From Pseudomonas resinovorans NBRC 106553 (GTDB lineage Bacteria > Pseudomonadota > Gammaproteobacteria > Pseudomonadales > Pseudomonadaceae), in the NCBI RefSeq assembly GCF_000412695.1, contig NC_021499.1:1612001-1676000 (forward strand): a stretch of 64,000 bases of DNA, given 5' to 3'. Below are positions 43,430 to 51,928 of this stretch, in pieces. Below the pieces are notes generated by a model. The model was not told the origin of the DNA and did no database searches. It saw nothing but the letters and a program-made list of their open reading frames with translations. Made by a program: the position numbers and the translations under genes. Each line of letters opens with the position of its first letter. Within the stretch, counting starts at the first letter, position 1.

Positions 43430-45052
43430 TTAGAGGTTCTTCGCCATGTCCCGCAGGACGTACTTCTGGATCTTGCCGGTGGAGGTCTTCGGCAACTGGG
43501 TGAAGATCACCGTCCTCGGCACCTTGAAGCCGGCCAGGTGCTCGCGGCAGAAGGCGATGATGTCCGCCTCGCGGGTGTCCTGCTGGTCGGCCTTGAGGGT
43601 GATGAAGGCGCAGGGCGTTTCACCCCATTTCTCGTCGGGGCGCGCCACCACGGCCGCTTCCAGCACCGCCGGGTGGCGGTAGAGCACACCTTCCAGCTCG
43701 ATGGTGGAGATGTTCTCGCCGCCGGAAATGATGATGTCCTTCAGCCGGTCGCGGATTTCCACGTAGCCGTCCGGGTGCCAGACCGCCAGGTCGCCGGTAT
43801 GGAACCAGCCGCCCTCGAAGGCCTCGCTGGTGGCGCTGGGGTTCTTCAGGTAGCCCTTCATCACGGTGTTGCCGCGCATGAAGATCTCGCCGATGGTCTG
43901 GCCGTCCATGGGCGCCGGTTCGAGGGTTTTCGGGTCGGCCACCATCACCCCTTCCAGGGTGGGGTAGCGCACGCCCTGGCGGGACTTGATGCGGGCGCGC
44001 TCTTCCAGCGGCAACTCATCCCATTCCTCGTGCCAGGCGCAGACGGTCACCGGCCCATAGACCTCGGTGAGGCCGTAGACGTGGGTCACGCGGATGCCCA
44101 TCTCCTCCACCGCGCCTATCACCTTGGCCGGCGGCGCGGCGCCGGCCACCATGGCGTTCACCGGGTGGTCGATCGCGGCCTTGGCCGATTCGGGCATGTT
44201 CACCAGGGCGTTGAGCACGATGGGCGCGCCGCACAGGTGGCTTACCTGATGCTCGCGGATCAGGTTGAGGATCTTCTGCGGGTCCACCCGGCGCAGGAAC
44301 ACGTGCACTCCGGCCAGGGCGGTGACGGTCCAGGGGTAGCACCAGCCGTTGCAATGGAACATCGGCAGGGTCCAGAGATAGACCGGGTGGTTGCCCATGT
44401 TCCAGGTCATCTGGTTGCCCAGGGCGTTCAGGTAGGCGCCACGGTGGTGGTAGACCACGCCCTTGGGGTTGCCGGTGGTGCCGGAGGTGTAGTTCAGGGA
44501 GATGGCCTGCCACTCGTCCGCCGGCCATTGCCAGGCGTAGGCCGGGTTGCCCTCGGCCAGCAGCGCCTCGTAGTCCAGTTCGCTCACCGCCTGGCCTTCG
44601 CCGTACTCCGGGTCGTCGACGTCGATCACCAGCGGCGGGTGGTCGAGCATGCCGATGGCGGCGTGGATCACTTCATGGAATTCGCGGTCGGTGATCAGCA
44701 CCTTGGCTTCGCCGTGCTGCAGCATGAACGCGATGGCCTCGGCATCCAGGCGCACGTTCAGGGTGTTGAGCACGGCGCCGATCATCGGCACGCCAAAGTG
44801 CGCCTCCAGCATCTGCGGGATGTTCGGCAGCATCACCGCCACCGTGTCGCCCTTGCCGATTCCACGGCCGGCCAGGGCCGAGGCCAGGCGCCGGCAGCGC
44901 GCGTAGGTCTGTGCCCAGTTGCGACGGATGGAACCGTGGATCACGGCCGGGTAATGGGGATAAACGGCGGCGGTGCGCTCGATGAAGCTGAGGGGGGAGA
45001 GGGCGATGTGGTTGACGGCGGCAGGGGCGAGGCCCTGATCGTAGATCGACAT
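43430..45052 (-). CDS. Acyl-CoA synthetase (AMP-forming, DmdB-like)
   Basis: This 540-residue adenylate-forming ligase has the AMP-binding motif YTSGTTGNPKGVVYHHRGAY, the A5 motif VYGLTEVYGPVT, HTGDLAVWHPDGYVEIRDRL and the catalytic-lysine region LPKTSTGKIQKYVLRDMA. It activates a carboxylic acid to its CoA thioester, working with the acyl-CoA dehydrogenase at 39478. The best match I recall is the methylmercaptopropionate or medium/branched-chain ligase group. It is divergent from a FixJ-type sensor kinase gene, 200 bp apart. Confidence 0.92.
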   Translation of the reverse strand: MSIYDQGLAPAAVNHIALSPLSFIERTAAVYPHYPAVIHGSIRRNWAQTYARCRRLASALAGRGIGKGDTVAVMLPNIPQMLEAHFGVPMIGAVLNTLNVRLDAEAIAFMLQHGEAKVLITDREFHEVIHAAIGMLDHPPLVIDVDDPEYGEGQAVSELDYEALLAEGNPAYAWQWPADEWQAISLNYTSGTTGNPKGVVYHHRGAYLNALGNQMTWNMGNHPVYLWTLPMFHCNGWCYPWTVTALAGVHVFLRRVDPQKILNLIREHQVSHLCGAPIVLNALVNMPESAKAAIDHPVNAMVAGAAPPAKVIGAVEEMGIRVTHVYGLTEVYGPVTVCAWHEEWDELPLEERARIKSRQGVRYPTLEGVMVADPKTLEPAPMDGQTIGEIFMRGNTVMKGYLKNPSATSEAFEGGWFHTGDLAVWHPDGYVEIRDRLKDIIISGGENISTIELEGVLYRHPAVLEAAVVARPDEKWGETPCAFITLKADQQDTREADIIAFCREHLAGFKVPRTVIFTQLPKTSTGKIQKYVLRDMAKNL

Positions 45053-45252
45053 GCTGGATACCCGGCGGCTGATTATTAGCTCTTCTGCACCGGCTCATCT
45101 GGAAGAGGCCGGTAGCTCTCTAGGGTGATTTATATACCAACTTCGCAATGATATGGAAGTACATCTAGAGTCTTATAGTAATAGTACTATATTGTTTCTG
45201 TTCCTCCTGAAGGCCGGTATATCCTTGCCCACCCCCAGCCGCTGGACTCGCC
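45053..45252. promoter_or_regulatory. Divergent control region between acyl-CoA synthetase and sensor kinase genes
   Basis: This is a 200-bp AT-rich region. It contains ATAGTAATAGTACTAT (45175-45190) with the palindrome ATAGTACTAT, and a TATATACC tract at 45131. It probably holds both promoters, and the response regulator at 47530 is a likely binder of the palindrome. TTCCTCCTGAAGG at 45201-45213 is unassigned. Confidence 0.5.
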
Positions 45253-47505
45253 ATGACCCAGACTCCAGTTCGACTTCACACCTGGCTGCGCCTGCAGCGC
45301 GAAGGCGTACCCCTGGCGGCCCGCGCCGACGCCCTGTGCCGGGCGCTGCGCGGCTGTCCCGAAGTGCGCCAGGCCTTTTACCTGAGCTGGCAGCCCGGCG
45401 CGCGCATCTACAGCCATGAGGGTAGCGGCCAGCAATTGCCCCCGGGCCAGGGCGATCCGCTGCAGGCCAGCGATGAAGTATTGGTGGCGCGCCTGGCAGA
45501 GCAGGGCCGGCTGTCGCTGCAGCAGCTGCGCCAACTCGATTGCTGGCTGGCCGGGCGCCTGCGCCGGGCCGCCATCAGCCATGGCCAGGCCTTCGACCTG
45601 GCGCTGGAAGCCGGCCAGCGTGGATTGCTGCTGGTGGACGTGCACGAAGGCGTGGCGCTGGACTGGCTGGGGTGGCTGCATGAGCTGCTGACCACCTTGC
45701 TGGGCAGCGTCAACGGCCTGCTGCGGGCTTCGCCATTGCTCGGCCACGACCCGCAACCGAGCCTGCTGGTGGACGCCAGCGCCTCGCCGCTGGAGCTGAA
45801 CGCCGCGCTGCTGGCATTGCTCGGGGAACTGCCCTTGGTCGAGGTGCTGCGCTTCCTGCCGGTGAACCATGCCTCCCTGGTGCGCGCCTGCCTGGCCCAG
45901 GAGCGTGCCATCGAAGGGGTGGAAGCCCAGTGCGGCGAGCGCATTCTGATCTGGACCTACATCCCCGATCCACAGGAACGCCGGGTCCTGCTGCGCTGCC
46001 GCGAGGCCACCGCGCAGATCCTCACCGAGCGCGAGGCGGCGCGGGCGCGCCGGCTCTACCGTCTGATCACCGAGAACACCACCGACCTGATCTCCCGGCA
46101 CACCCCCGACGGCCGTTTCCTCGATGCCTCGCCGGCCTCCTGGACGCTGCTCGGCTACTGGCCGGAGGAACTGCGCGAACAGCTCGCCCAGTGCCTGTTC
46201 CACCCCCAGGAGATCGCCCAGCTGGTGCAGCGCGCCCGCGACGCCCTGGAGCAGGACGGCTACCACACCATGACCTACCGCATCCGCCATCGTGCCGGGC
46301 ATTACCTGTGGTTCGAGACCGCCAGCCGCGCCATCCGCGAGACCTACACGGGCGCCGTGGTGGAGGTGGTCAGCGTGTCCCGCGACATCACCGCGCGGGT
46401 GCAGGCCGAGGAGAATCGCCGGCGCCTGGCCGAGGTGGTGGAGGCCAATACCGACCCGGTGCTGTTCGTCGATCCCGCCGGCCATATCACCTACCTCAAC
46501 CCGGCGGCCCGCCGCGCCCTCGGCCTGGAGGCCCGGCAGGCGATGCCGGCGCTGGCCGAGGTGCTGCCGGCCGACGACCTGGCGCGGCTGCAGCGCGAGG
46601 GCTGGAGCAGCGCCGAGCGCAAGGGCGTGTGGGGCCTCGATTCGCGCTTGCTGCCGCCCGCCGGTGGCGCCTCGGTGCCGGTGTCCATGGTGCTGCTGGC
46701 CCACAGCACGGCGGGCGGCGAGCGCTTCTACTCGCTGGTGGCCCACGACATGACCGAACGCGAGCTGCGTGAAGCCCAGCAGCGCCGCCACCAGGACGAA
46801 CTGGCGCACACCGCGCGACTGGTTACCCTGGGCGAACTGGCCTCGGGCATCGCCCACGAGATCAACCAGCCGCTGGCCGCGGTGGTCAACTACGCCAGCG
46901 CCAGCCAGCGCTATCTGCAGTCCCTGGGCAGCAATCCGGAGGCGGCGGGACGGGTGGCCCAGGGCCTGGAACGCATCACCGAACACGCCAACCACGCCTC
47001 GGAAGTGATCAAGCGGCTGCGCGCATTCCTGCGCAAGGGCCAACGCCGGATGCAGGCGCTCGACGTGGCCGAGGTGGCGCGCGAGGCGGTGCGCCTGTGC
47101 GCCTGGGAAGCCAGCGCCTGCCAGGTGGCGATCGAGGAGCAATTGCCGGACAATCTGCCGCCGGTCTACGCCGACCGGGTGCTGCTGGAGCAGGTGCTGC
47201 TGAACCTGCTGCGCAACGCCATTGACGCCAACCGCGAGGCCCAGCCCGGCCGGGCGTCGGTGATCCGCCTGGCGGCACGGACGGAAGGCGGCCACCTGGC
47301 CATCGAGGTCCGCGACCAGGGGCCGGGGCTCGGCGAAGCGGAACTGGCTCGCATCTTCACCCCCTTCTACACCAGCAAGCCGGACGGCCTGGGCCTGGGG
47401 CTGTCGATGAGCCGCAGCATCATCGAGGGATTCGGCGGCGCGCTGGACGGGATGCCCAACGGGGAGGGCGGCCTGCTCATGCGCTGCCGCCTGCCACTGC
47501 AATAA
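45253..47505 (+). CDS. PAS-containing sensor histidine kinase (FixL/DctB-like transmitter)
   Basis: This 750-residue protein has no obvious membrane segments, so it is cytosolic. Residues 1-265 form an unrecognised domain. A PAS domain starts near 268 (LYRLITENTTDLISRHTPDG), and a second near 395 (VVEANTDPVLFVDPAGHITY). The HisKA box is SGIAHEINQPLAAVVNYASA with phospho-acceptor His535. The HATPase_c domain has an N-box near 650 (NLLRNAIDANREA) and G-boxes at VRDQGPGLG and DGLGLGLSMSRSI. PAS-PAS-HEINQPL is the FixL-type layout. It pairs with the response regulator 24 bp downstream and likely controls the divergent acid-uptake block. The signal is unknown. Confidence 0.9.
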   Translation: MTQTPVRLHTWLRLQREGVPLAARADALCRALRGCPEVRQAFYLSWQPGARIYSHEGSGQQLPPGQGDPLQASDEVLVARLAEQGRLSLQQLRQLDCWLAGRLRRAAISHGQAFDLALEAGQRGLLLVDVHEGVALDWLGWLHELLTTLLGSVNGLLRASPLLGHDPQPSLLVDASASPLELNAALLALLGELPLVEVLRFLPVNHASLVRACLAQERAIEGVEAQCGERILIWTYIPDPQERRVLLRCREATAQILTEREAARARRLYRLITENTTDLISRHTPDGRFLDASPASWTLLGYWPEELREQLAQCLFHPQEIAQLVQRARDALEQDGYHTMTYRIRHRAGHYLWFETASRAIRETYTGAVVEVVSVSRDITARVQAEENRRRLAEVVEANTDPVLFVDPAGHITYLNPAARRALGLEARQAMPALAEVLPADDLARLQREGWSSAERKGVWGLDSRLLPPAGGASVPVSMVLLAHSTAGGERFYSLVAHDMTERELREAQQRRHQDELAHTARLVTLGELASGIAHEINQPLAAVVNYASASQRYLQSLGSNPEAAGRVAQGLERITEHANHASEVIKRLRAFLRKGQRRMQALDVAEVAREAVRLCAWEASACQVAIEEQLPDNLPPVYADRVLLEQVLLNLLRNAIDANREAQPGRASVIRLAARTEGGHLAIEVRDQGPGLGEAELARIFTPFYTSKPDGLGLGLSMSRSIIEGFGGALDGMPNGEGGLLMRCRLPLQ

Positions 47506-47529
47506 CAAGAACGTAAAAGGAGCGATTTG

Positions 47530-48165
47530 ATGTCCAACGGTGGCGAACAGGTGGTCTACGTGGTGGACGACGACCAGGGCATGCTGGATTCCACGGTCTG
47601 GCTACTGGAGTCGGTGGGCCTCAAGGCGCTGCCCTTCACCAGCGGCCGCGCCTTCCTCGACGCCTGCGACGCCAGCCTCGCCGCCTGCGTACTGCTGGAT
47701 GTGCGCATGCCTGGCATGGGCGGCCTCAACGTGCAGGAAGAAATGCGCAGCCGCGGCCTCGACCTGCCGATTATCTTCGTCAGCGGCCACGCCGATGTGC
47801 CCATCGTGGTGCGGGCCTTCAAGGCCGGCGCCCGAGACTTCATCGAAAAGCCGTACAACGAGCAGCTGCTGCTGGACAGCGTGCAGCAGGCGCTGTCCAG
47901 CTTCGACGAAAGGCGCAGCACCGCGGGCGGCCAGGGCCAGCTGCAGGAGCGCCTCGACAGCCTGACGCCGCGCGAGCGCGACGTGCTGCTGCCGCTGGTG
48001 CAGGGCTACACCAACCGCGAGATCGCCGAGCAGCTGGATATCAGCGTGAAGACCATCGACCTCTATCGTGCCCGGGTGATGAAGCGCATGCAGGCCGAGA
48101 GCCTGCCGGACCTGGTGGGCATGGCCATCGCCGCCGGCCTGGTGGACCCGCTGAAGCTGCGTTGA
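47530..48165 (+). CDS. FixJ/NarL-type response regulator
   Basis: This 211-residue regulator has a receiver domain with acidic pocket Asp13-15 (YVVDDDQGM), phosphorylated Asp57 in LLDVRMPGMGG and Lys in FIEKPYNEQ. The LuxR-type DNA-binding domain runs from about residue 140: LTPRERDVLLPLVQGYTNRE then IAEQLDISVKTIDLYRARVM. AAAAGGAGCG precedes the ATG. It is the partner of the sensor kinase. FixJ-like pairs divergent from acyl-CoA synthetase and ActP genes recall acetate/ethanol control systems of Pseudomonas (ErdR, MxtR), which is the best role guess. Confidence 0.92.
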   Translation: MSNGGEQVVYVVDDDQGMLDSTVWLLESVGLKALPFTSGRAFLDACDASLAACVLLDVRMPGMGGLNVQEEMRSRGLDLPIIFVSGHADVPIVVRAFKAGARDFIEKPYNEQLLLDSVQQALSSFDERRSTAGGQGQLQERLDSLTPRERDVLLPLVQGYTNREIAEQLDISVKTIDLYRARVMKRMQAESLPDLVGMAIAAGLVDPLKLR

Positions 48166-48725
48166 GCCCGGTGCACACCGTGGGATTGGCGGGTGTCGGG
48201 ATTTTCGTAGCCCGGATGGAATCCGGGCTACTCCGGTAGGGTGCGCCGTGCGCACCGGGAAGGATGGTCGGTGCGCGTGGCGCGCTCAGGAGTGGCGAAG
48301 CAAGACTAATGTTTAGCCATCGCTTAACCAAAGATAGAAAAACCTGCATTTTATTCACCGATGACGCCGTGCGAGCCTGCTGGGCATTCCAATAACACGG
48401 CTTTACCTCATGGGTTGTCCCACTCCGCACCAATCGCTGCTGGCCAGCTTGCCCCTCGGGCAACTGCGCGCCGCTCGTCGTGCTCCCGGAGTCGCACCCC
48501 AGGCCCAGCTCTTCCGCAAACGGGCCACCCACCTCCTGATCTCCCTGCCGCTCGAACTCGCCTTCTGGGCACTCTGGCATTGCCGTCACGCTCGTCCACC
48601 GGACAGCGCCCGCGCCTGACGCCCGGCCGCCAGCGTTGCGGCCAACCTCACCCAGAACGAAGTACCAGCCCCGCCTGAATGGCGAGGGCCAGTTTGCGTG
48701 CCCACGGGCACTAATAGAGAGCGCC
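48166..48725. other. 560-bp gap with a REP element, promoter region of the glutamyl-polyamine genes
   Basis: A short REP (GTAGCCCGGATGGAATCCGGGCTAC, 48207-48231) follows the response regulator gene. An AT-rich stretch at 48300-48365 contains TTTAGCCATCGCTTAACC and could be the promoter. The frames between 48410 and 48620 look Arg/Pro/Ala-rich and I do not support a gene there. Confidence 0.55.
48207..48231. repeat. Short REP dyad
   Basis: GTAGCCCGGAT and ATCCGGGCTAC form a perfect dyad around GGA, the minimal form of the REP type at 2054 and 18456. Confidence 0.85.
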
Positions 48726-50090
48726 ATGACCTTTGCCAGCGTGCAGGAAGCCCGGGATTTCCTTGAACAGAACCCGGACATCGATGCCTTCGAACTCTTC
48801 ATTCTCGACGCCAACGGCGTACCGCGCGGCAAGTTGCTGCACCGCGACGAACTGCTGGCGGTGTACGAAACCGGCCGTCCGCTGCCCAGCACCATCCTTG
48901 GCCTGACCATGCACGGCGAGGATGTGGAGAACTCCGGACTGGTCTGGGAAGTGGGCGATATCGATTGCCGCGCCTATCCCCTGGCCGGCAGTCTGGTGCG
49001 CATGCCCTGGCGCAGAATGCCCACCGCCGCGGTGCAAGTCAGCATGCACCCGCAGGAGGGCATGCCCGCCGCCATCGCCGATCCGCGCCATGTCCTGGTC
49101 CAGGTGATCGAGGGCCTGAAGGCCGATGGTTACCACCCGGTGATGGCCTGCGAGCTGGAGTTCTACCTGCTGGACCAGAAGCGCGATGCCGCTGGCCGTC
49201 CGCAGCCGGCGCTGGATGCCGACGGGCAGCGCCCACGCTCTACCCAGGTGTACGGCCTGCGGGAGCTGGAGCAGATCGAACCGTTCCTTGCCGACCTCTA
49301 CGCCGCCTGCAAGGCACAGGGCATTCCCGCGCGCACCGCCATTTCCGAGTACGCCCCGGGCCAGGTGGAAATCACCCTGGAGCACGGCGATGCCCTGGAG
49401 GCCATGGACCAGGCCGTGCGCTACAAACGCCTGGTCAAGGGCGTGGCCCATGCCCACGGCATGCAGGCCTGCTTCATGGCCAAGCCCTTCGCCGAGATCG
49501 CCGGCACCGGCATGCACATGCATGTGAGCCTGGCCGATGCCGAAGGCCGCAATCTCTTCGCCAGCGAAGATCCGGCCGGCACGCCGCTGCTGCGCCAGTC
49601 CGTGGGCGGCATGCTCAAGAGCCTGCTGGATTCGCTGCTGCTGTTCTGCCCCAACGCCAACTCCTACCGCCGTTTCCAGGCCAACAGCTACGCGCCGCTG
49701 GCGCCGACCTGGGGTGTGGATAACCGCACCGTGAGCCTGCGCGTACCGGGTGGCCCGGCGAACAGCCGGCATATCGAGCACCGCATCTGCGGCGCCGACG
49801 CCAACCCCTACCTGGCCGCCGCCGCCATCCTCGCCGGTATCCATCGCGGCATCCGCGAGAACCTCGATCCGGGCGATCCCATCGAAGGCAACGGCTACGC
49901 CCAGGCCAAGGAGCTGCTGCCCACCGACTGGCTCACCTCCCTGCGCGCCCTGGAACAGTCCAGCTGGGCACGGGACGCCCTGGGCACCGCCTTCCTCGGC
50001 GTCTACCTGGCGGTCAAGCGTGCCGAATACCGCCAGTTCATGGCCGAGGTCGGCGAGCAGGACTGGAGCTGGTACCTGACCCAGGCCTGA
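48726..50090 (+). CDS. Glutamine-synthetase-like gamma-glutamyl-polyamine synthetase
   Basis: This 454-residue GSIII-related ligase has FELFILDANGVPRGKLLHRD at the start, EFYLLDQKRDAAG, YAPGQVEITLEHGDALEAMD, the metal-binding AGTGMHMHVSL and HIEHRICGADANPYLAAAAI. This is the PuuA/SpuI-type set. It joins glutamate to putrescine, spermidine or a similar amine using ATP. ATG 48726 is the first Met of the family start; upstream codons are non-coding. The next gene is the matching oxidase. Substrate preference among amines is unknown. Confidence 0.88.
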   Translation: MTFASVQEARDFLEQNPDIDAFELFILDANGVPRGKLLHRDELLAVYETGRPLPSTILGLTMHGEDVENSGLVWEVGDIDCRAYPLAGSLVRMPWRRMPTAAVQVSMHPQEGMPAAIADPRHVLVQVIEGLKADGYHPVMACELEFYLLDQKRDAAGRPQPALDADGQRPRSTQVYGLRELEQIEPFLADLYAACKAQGIPARTAISEYAPGQVEITLEHGDALEAMDQAVRYKRLVKGVAHAHGMQACFMAKPFAEIAGTGMHMHVSLADAEGRNLFASEDPAGTPLLRQSVGGMLKSLLDSLLLFCPNANSYRRFQANSYAPLAPTWGVDNRTVSLRVPGGPANSRHIEHRICGADANPYLAAAAILAGIHRGIRENLDPGDPIEGNGYAQAKELLPTDWLTSLRALEQSSWARDALGTAFLGVYLAVKRAEYRQFMAEVGEQDWSWYLTQA

Positions 50091-50119
50091 GGCCGAAACA
50101 CGTATTTTCCAGGGGACCT

Positions 50120-50142
50120 GTAGGGGCGAATTCATTCGCGAA
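50120..50142. repeat. GTAGGGGCGAATTCATTCGCGAA REP
   Basis: GCGAAT and ATTCGC form the dyad around TC. It sits between the two polyamine genes, where it may lower or stabilise the downstream transcript. A GCAGGCC/GGCCTGC hairpin follows. Confidence 0.8.
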
Positions 50143-50192
50143 GGCAGGCCGCAGGCCTGCCCCGGGACCCGAGCATCACAAAGGAATCCACC

Positions 50193-51506
50193 ATGACCGC
50201 TGCATTCAAACACCCGCTGCCCGCCGCCGAGCGCGCACCGTCCTACTACTCCGCGAGCCTCAACGAGGAAACCGCCTATCCCACCCTCGAAGGTGAGGTG
50301 AATGTCGACGTCGCCATCATCGGTGGCGGCTTCACCGGCGTCGCCACGGCGGTGGAGATGGCCGAGCGCGGCTACAAGGTGGCGCTGGTGGAAACCCACA
50401 AGATCGGTTGGGGCGCCACGGGCCGCAACGGCGGCCAGGTCACCGGCAGCCTCTCGGGTGACGCCGCCATGCGCAAGCAGATGAGCCGCTTCCTGGGCAA
50501 GGAAGTGGACGACTTCATCTGGTACCTGCGCTGGCGCGGCCACGAGATCATCAAGAACCGCGTGGCCAAGTACGGCATCCAGTGCGACCTCAAGCACGGC
50601 CACCTGCACGCGGCGATGAAGAGCTCGCACATGGACGAGCTCAAAGCCTCCTATGAAGAGGCGGTGCGCCGGGGCATGGGCGATGACGTGACCCTGCTGG
50701 ACGCCGCCGGGGTGCGTGAGCACCTGGGCTCCGACCTCTATGTCGGCGCCATCAAGAACACCCGCAACATGCACCTGCACCCGCTCAACCTGTGCATTGG
50801 CGAGGCCAAGGCCGCCGCCAGCCTGGGTGCGCTGATCTTCGAGCACTCCGAAGTGCAGGACATCATCCACGGCGATCGCCCGGCGGTGGTCACCAGCCGT
50901 GGCCGGATCAACGCCCAGCAGGTGCTGCTGGCCGGCGACGTCTACCACAAGCTGGAGCGCAAGAAGCTCAAGGGCATGATCTTCCCGGCCATGGGCGGCA
51001 TCGTCACCACCGAGCCCCTGGGCGACCTGGCCAAGCAGCTCAACCCCCAGGACCTGGCGGTCTACGACTGCCGCTTCGTGCTGGATTACTACCGCATGAC
51101 CGGCGACGGCCGCCTGCTCTTCGGCGGCGGCGCCAACTACTCGGGGCGCGATTCCCGTGACATCGAGGCGGAGCTGCGGCCCTGCATCGAGCGCACCTTC
51201 CCGCAGCTCAAGGGCGTGGGGATCGACTTCAAGTGGAGCTGCGCCATGGGCATCGTGATCAACCGCATCCCGCAGCTGGGCAAGCTGTCGAACAACGTCT
51301 GGTACTGCCAGGGCTACTCCGGCCATGGCGTGGCCACCACCCACATCATGGGCGAGGTCATGGCCAACGCCATGAGCGGCAGCCTGGAGAAGTTCGACGC
51401 CTTCGCCCGCTGCCAGCACATCCGCGTGCCCCTGAGCGAGCGCCTGGGCAACCACATGCTGGCGATGGGCATGTGGTACTACCAGATGCTGGAAAAGCTC
51501 CGCTGA
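50193..51506 (+). CDS. Gamma-glutamyl-putrescine oxidase-like FAD oxidoreductase (PuuB/PauB type)
   Basis: This 437-residue protein of the DAO family has the FAD motif in VDVAIIGGGFTGVATAVEMA (residues about 36-55), then the block GWGATGRNGGQVTGSLSGDA typical of PuuB/OrdL. The C-terminal flavin-binding stretch is YCQGYSGHGVATTHIMGEVM. It would oxidise the gamma-glutamylated amine to the aldehyde with oxygen. It follows the synthetase gene with a REP between and ends in an intrinsic terminator. The next step, an aldehyde dehydrogenase and a gamma-Glu hydrolase, is not adjacent. Confidence 0.88.
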   Translation: MTAAFKHPLPAAERAPSYYSASLNEETAYPTLEGEVNVDVAIIGGGFTGVATAVEMAERGYKVALVETHKIGWGATGRNGGQVTGSLSGDAAMRKQMSRFLGKEVDDFIWYLRWRGHEIIKNRVAKYGIQCDLKHGHLHAAMKSSHMDELKASYEEAVRRGMGDDVTLLDAAGVREHLGSDLYVGAIKNTRNMHLHPLNLCIGEAKAAASLGALIFEHSEVQDIIHGDRPAVVTSRGRINAQQVLLAGDVYHKLERKKLKGMIFPAMGGIVTTEPLGDLAKQLNPQDLAVYDCRFVLDYYRMTGDGRLLFGGGANYSGRDSRDIEAELRPCIERTFPQLKGVGIDFKWSCAMGIVINRIPQLGKLSNNVWYCQGYSGHGVATTHIMGEVMANAMSGSLEKFDAFARCQHIRVPLSERLGNHMLAMGMWYYQMLEKLR

Positions 51507-51531
51507 TCGATTTTGTTGTGCGTCCTTATAT

Positions 51532-51557
51532 AGCCGGCCTCGTGCCGGCTTCTTTTT
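51532..51557 (+). terminator. Intrinsic terminator after the oxidase gene
   Basis: AGCCGGC pairs with GCCGGCT around CTCGT and is followed by TCTTTTT. Confidence 0.9.
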
Positions 51558-51615
51558 GTCCGCTGCTTGCGCAGTCGCGATGCAGGCCAGTCCTTCAATC
51601 CGCTCAATTTGTTTC

Positions 51616-51640
51616 ACACATAAAACCGCGTTTTATGTGT
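51616..51640. promoter_or_regulatory. Perfect 11-bp-arm palindrome, upstream operator candidate
   Basis: ACACATAAAAC and GTTTTATGTGT flank CGC without a mismatch. It is a likely binding site for a dimeric regulator, probably the IclR protein encoded in the operon. Confidence 0.65.
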
Positions 51641-51870
51641 AGAACAGCAACGGCTGTTACCAAACGGATCAGCTCATGCGCTCGCGTTGTGCAGTGACAA
51701 CTCAATTGCCCGAAAGCAAGGCAAGCGGCCGCTCGGCTCTCTAGTTGACGTTTGTCGGGAATTTTCTCAAGACCTACTCTAAAAACAATATAACTAATTG
51801 ATTTAAAAGGTTTAATACTCGAAACAAGGGGGCTCTCAACTGTGCCTTGTTCTTGGCATGGCTCATGCAC

Positions 51871-51905
51871 GTTTTATAAATAAAACAATGTTTCATATAT
51901 GAAAC
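51871..51905. promoter_or_regulatory. Twin palindromes next to the operon start
   Basis: GTTTTAT-AA-ATAAAAC (51871-51886) and GTTTCATATATGAAAC (51890-51905) are each perfect dyads. They share GTTT...AAAC ends with the 51616 site (GTTTTATGTGT arm). The second ends 23 bp before the ATG, an operator position for repression. Confidence 0.65.
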
Positions 51906-51928
51906 GACTTGCGTGAGGTCAGAAACAG

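Larger units (their letters stand above)
51507..51928. promoter_or_regulatory. 422-bp AT-rich promoter region of the IclR-linked operon
   Basis: After the terminator the DNA turns AT-rich (51600-51910) and holds three strong palindromes (separate entries). The operon ATG is 51929. No gene is supported in this stretch. Confidence 0.75.

Noticed and set aside
42929..45079. 716-codon plus-strand frame opposite the acyl-CoA synthetase
   Set aside because: Complement of a protein with all adenylation motifs; composition typical of a shadow frame.
48410..48619. Possible 69-residue protein upstream of the glutamyl-polyamine synthetase
   Set aside because: No ribosome site, Arg/Pro/Ala-rich, and an equally long frame on the other strand; the region looks non-coding.
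48711..51617. 968-codon open minus-strand frame across the polyamine genes
   Set aside because: It is an antisense shadow of two gene products with full family motifs; His/Gln/Gly/Ala-rich composition and no ribosome site.
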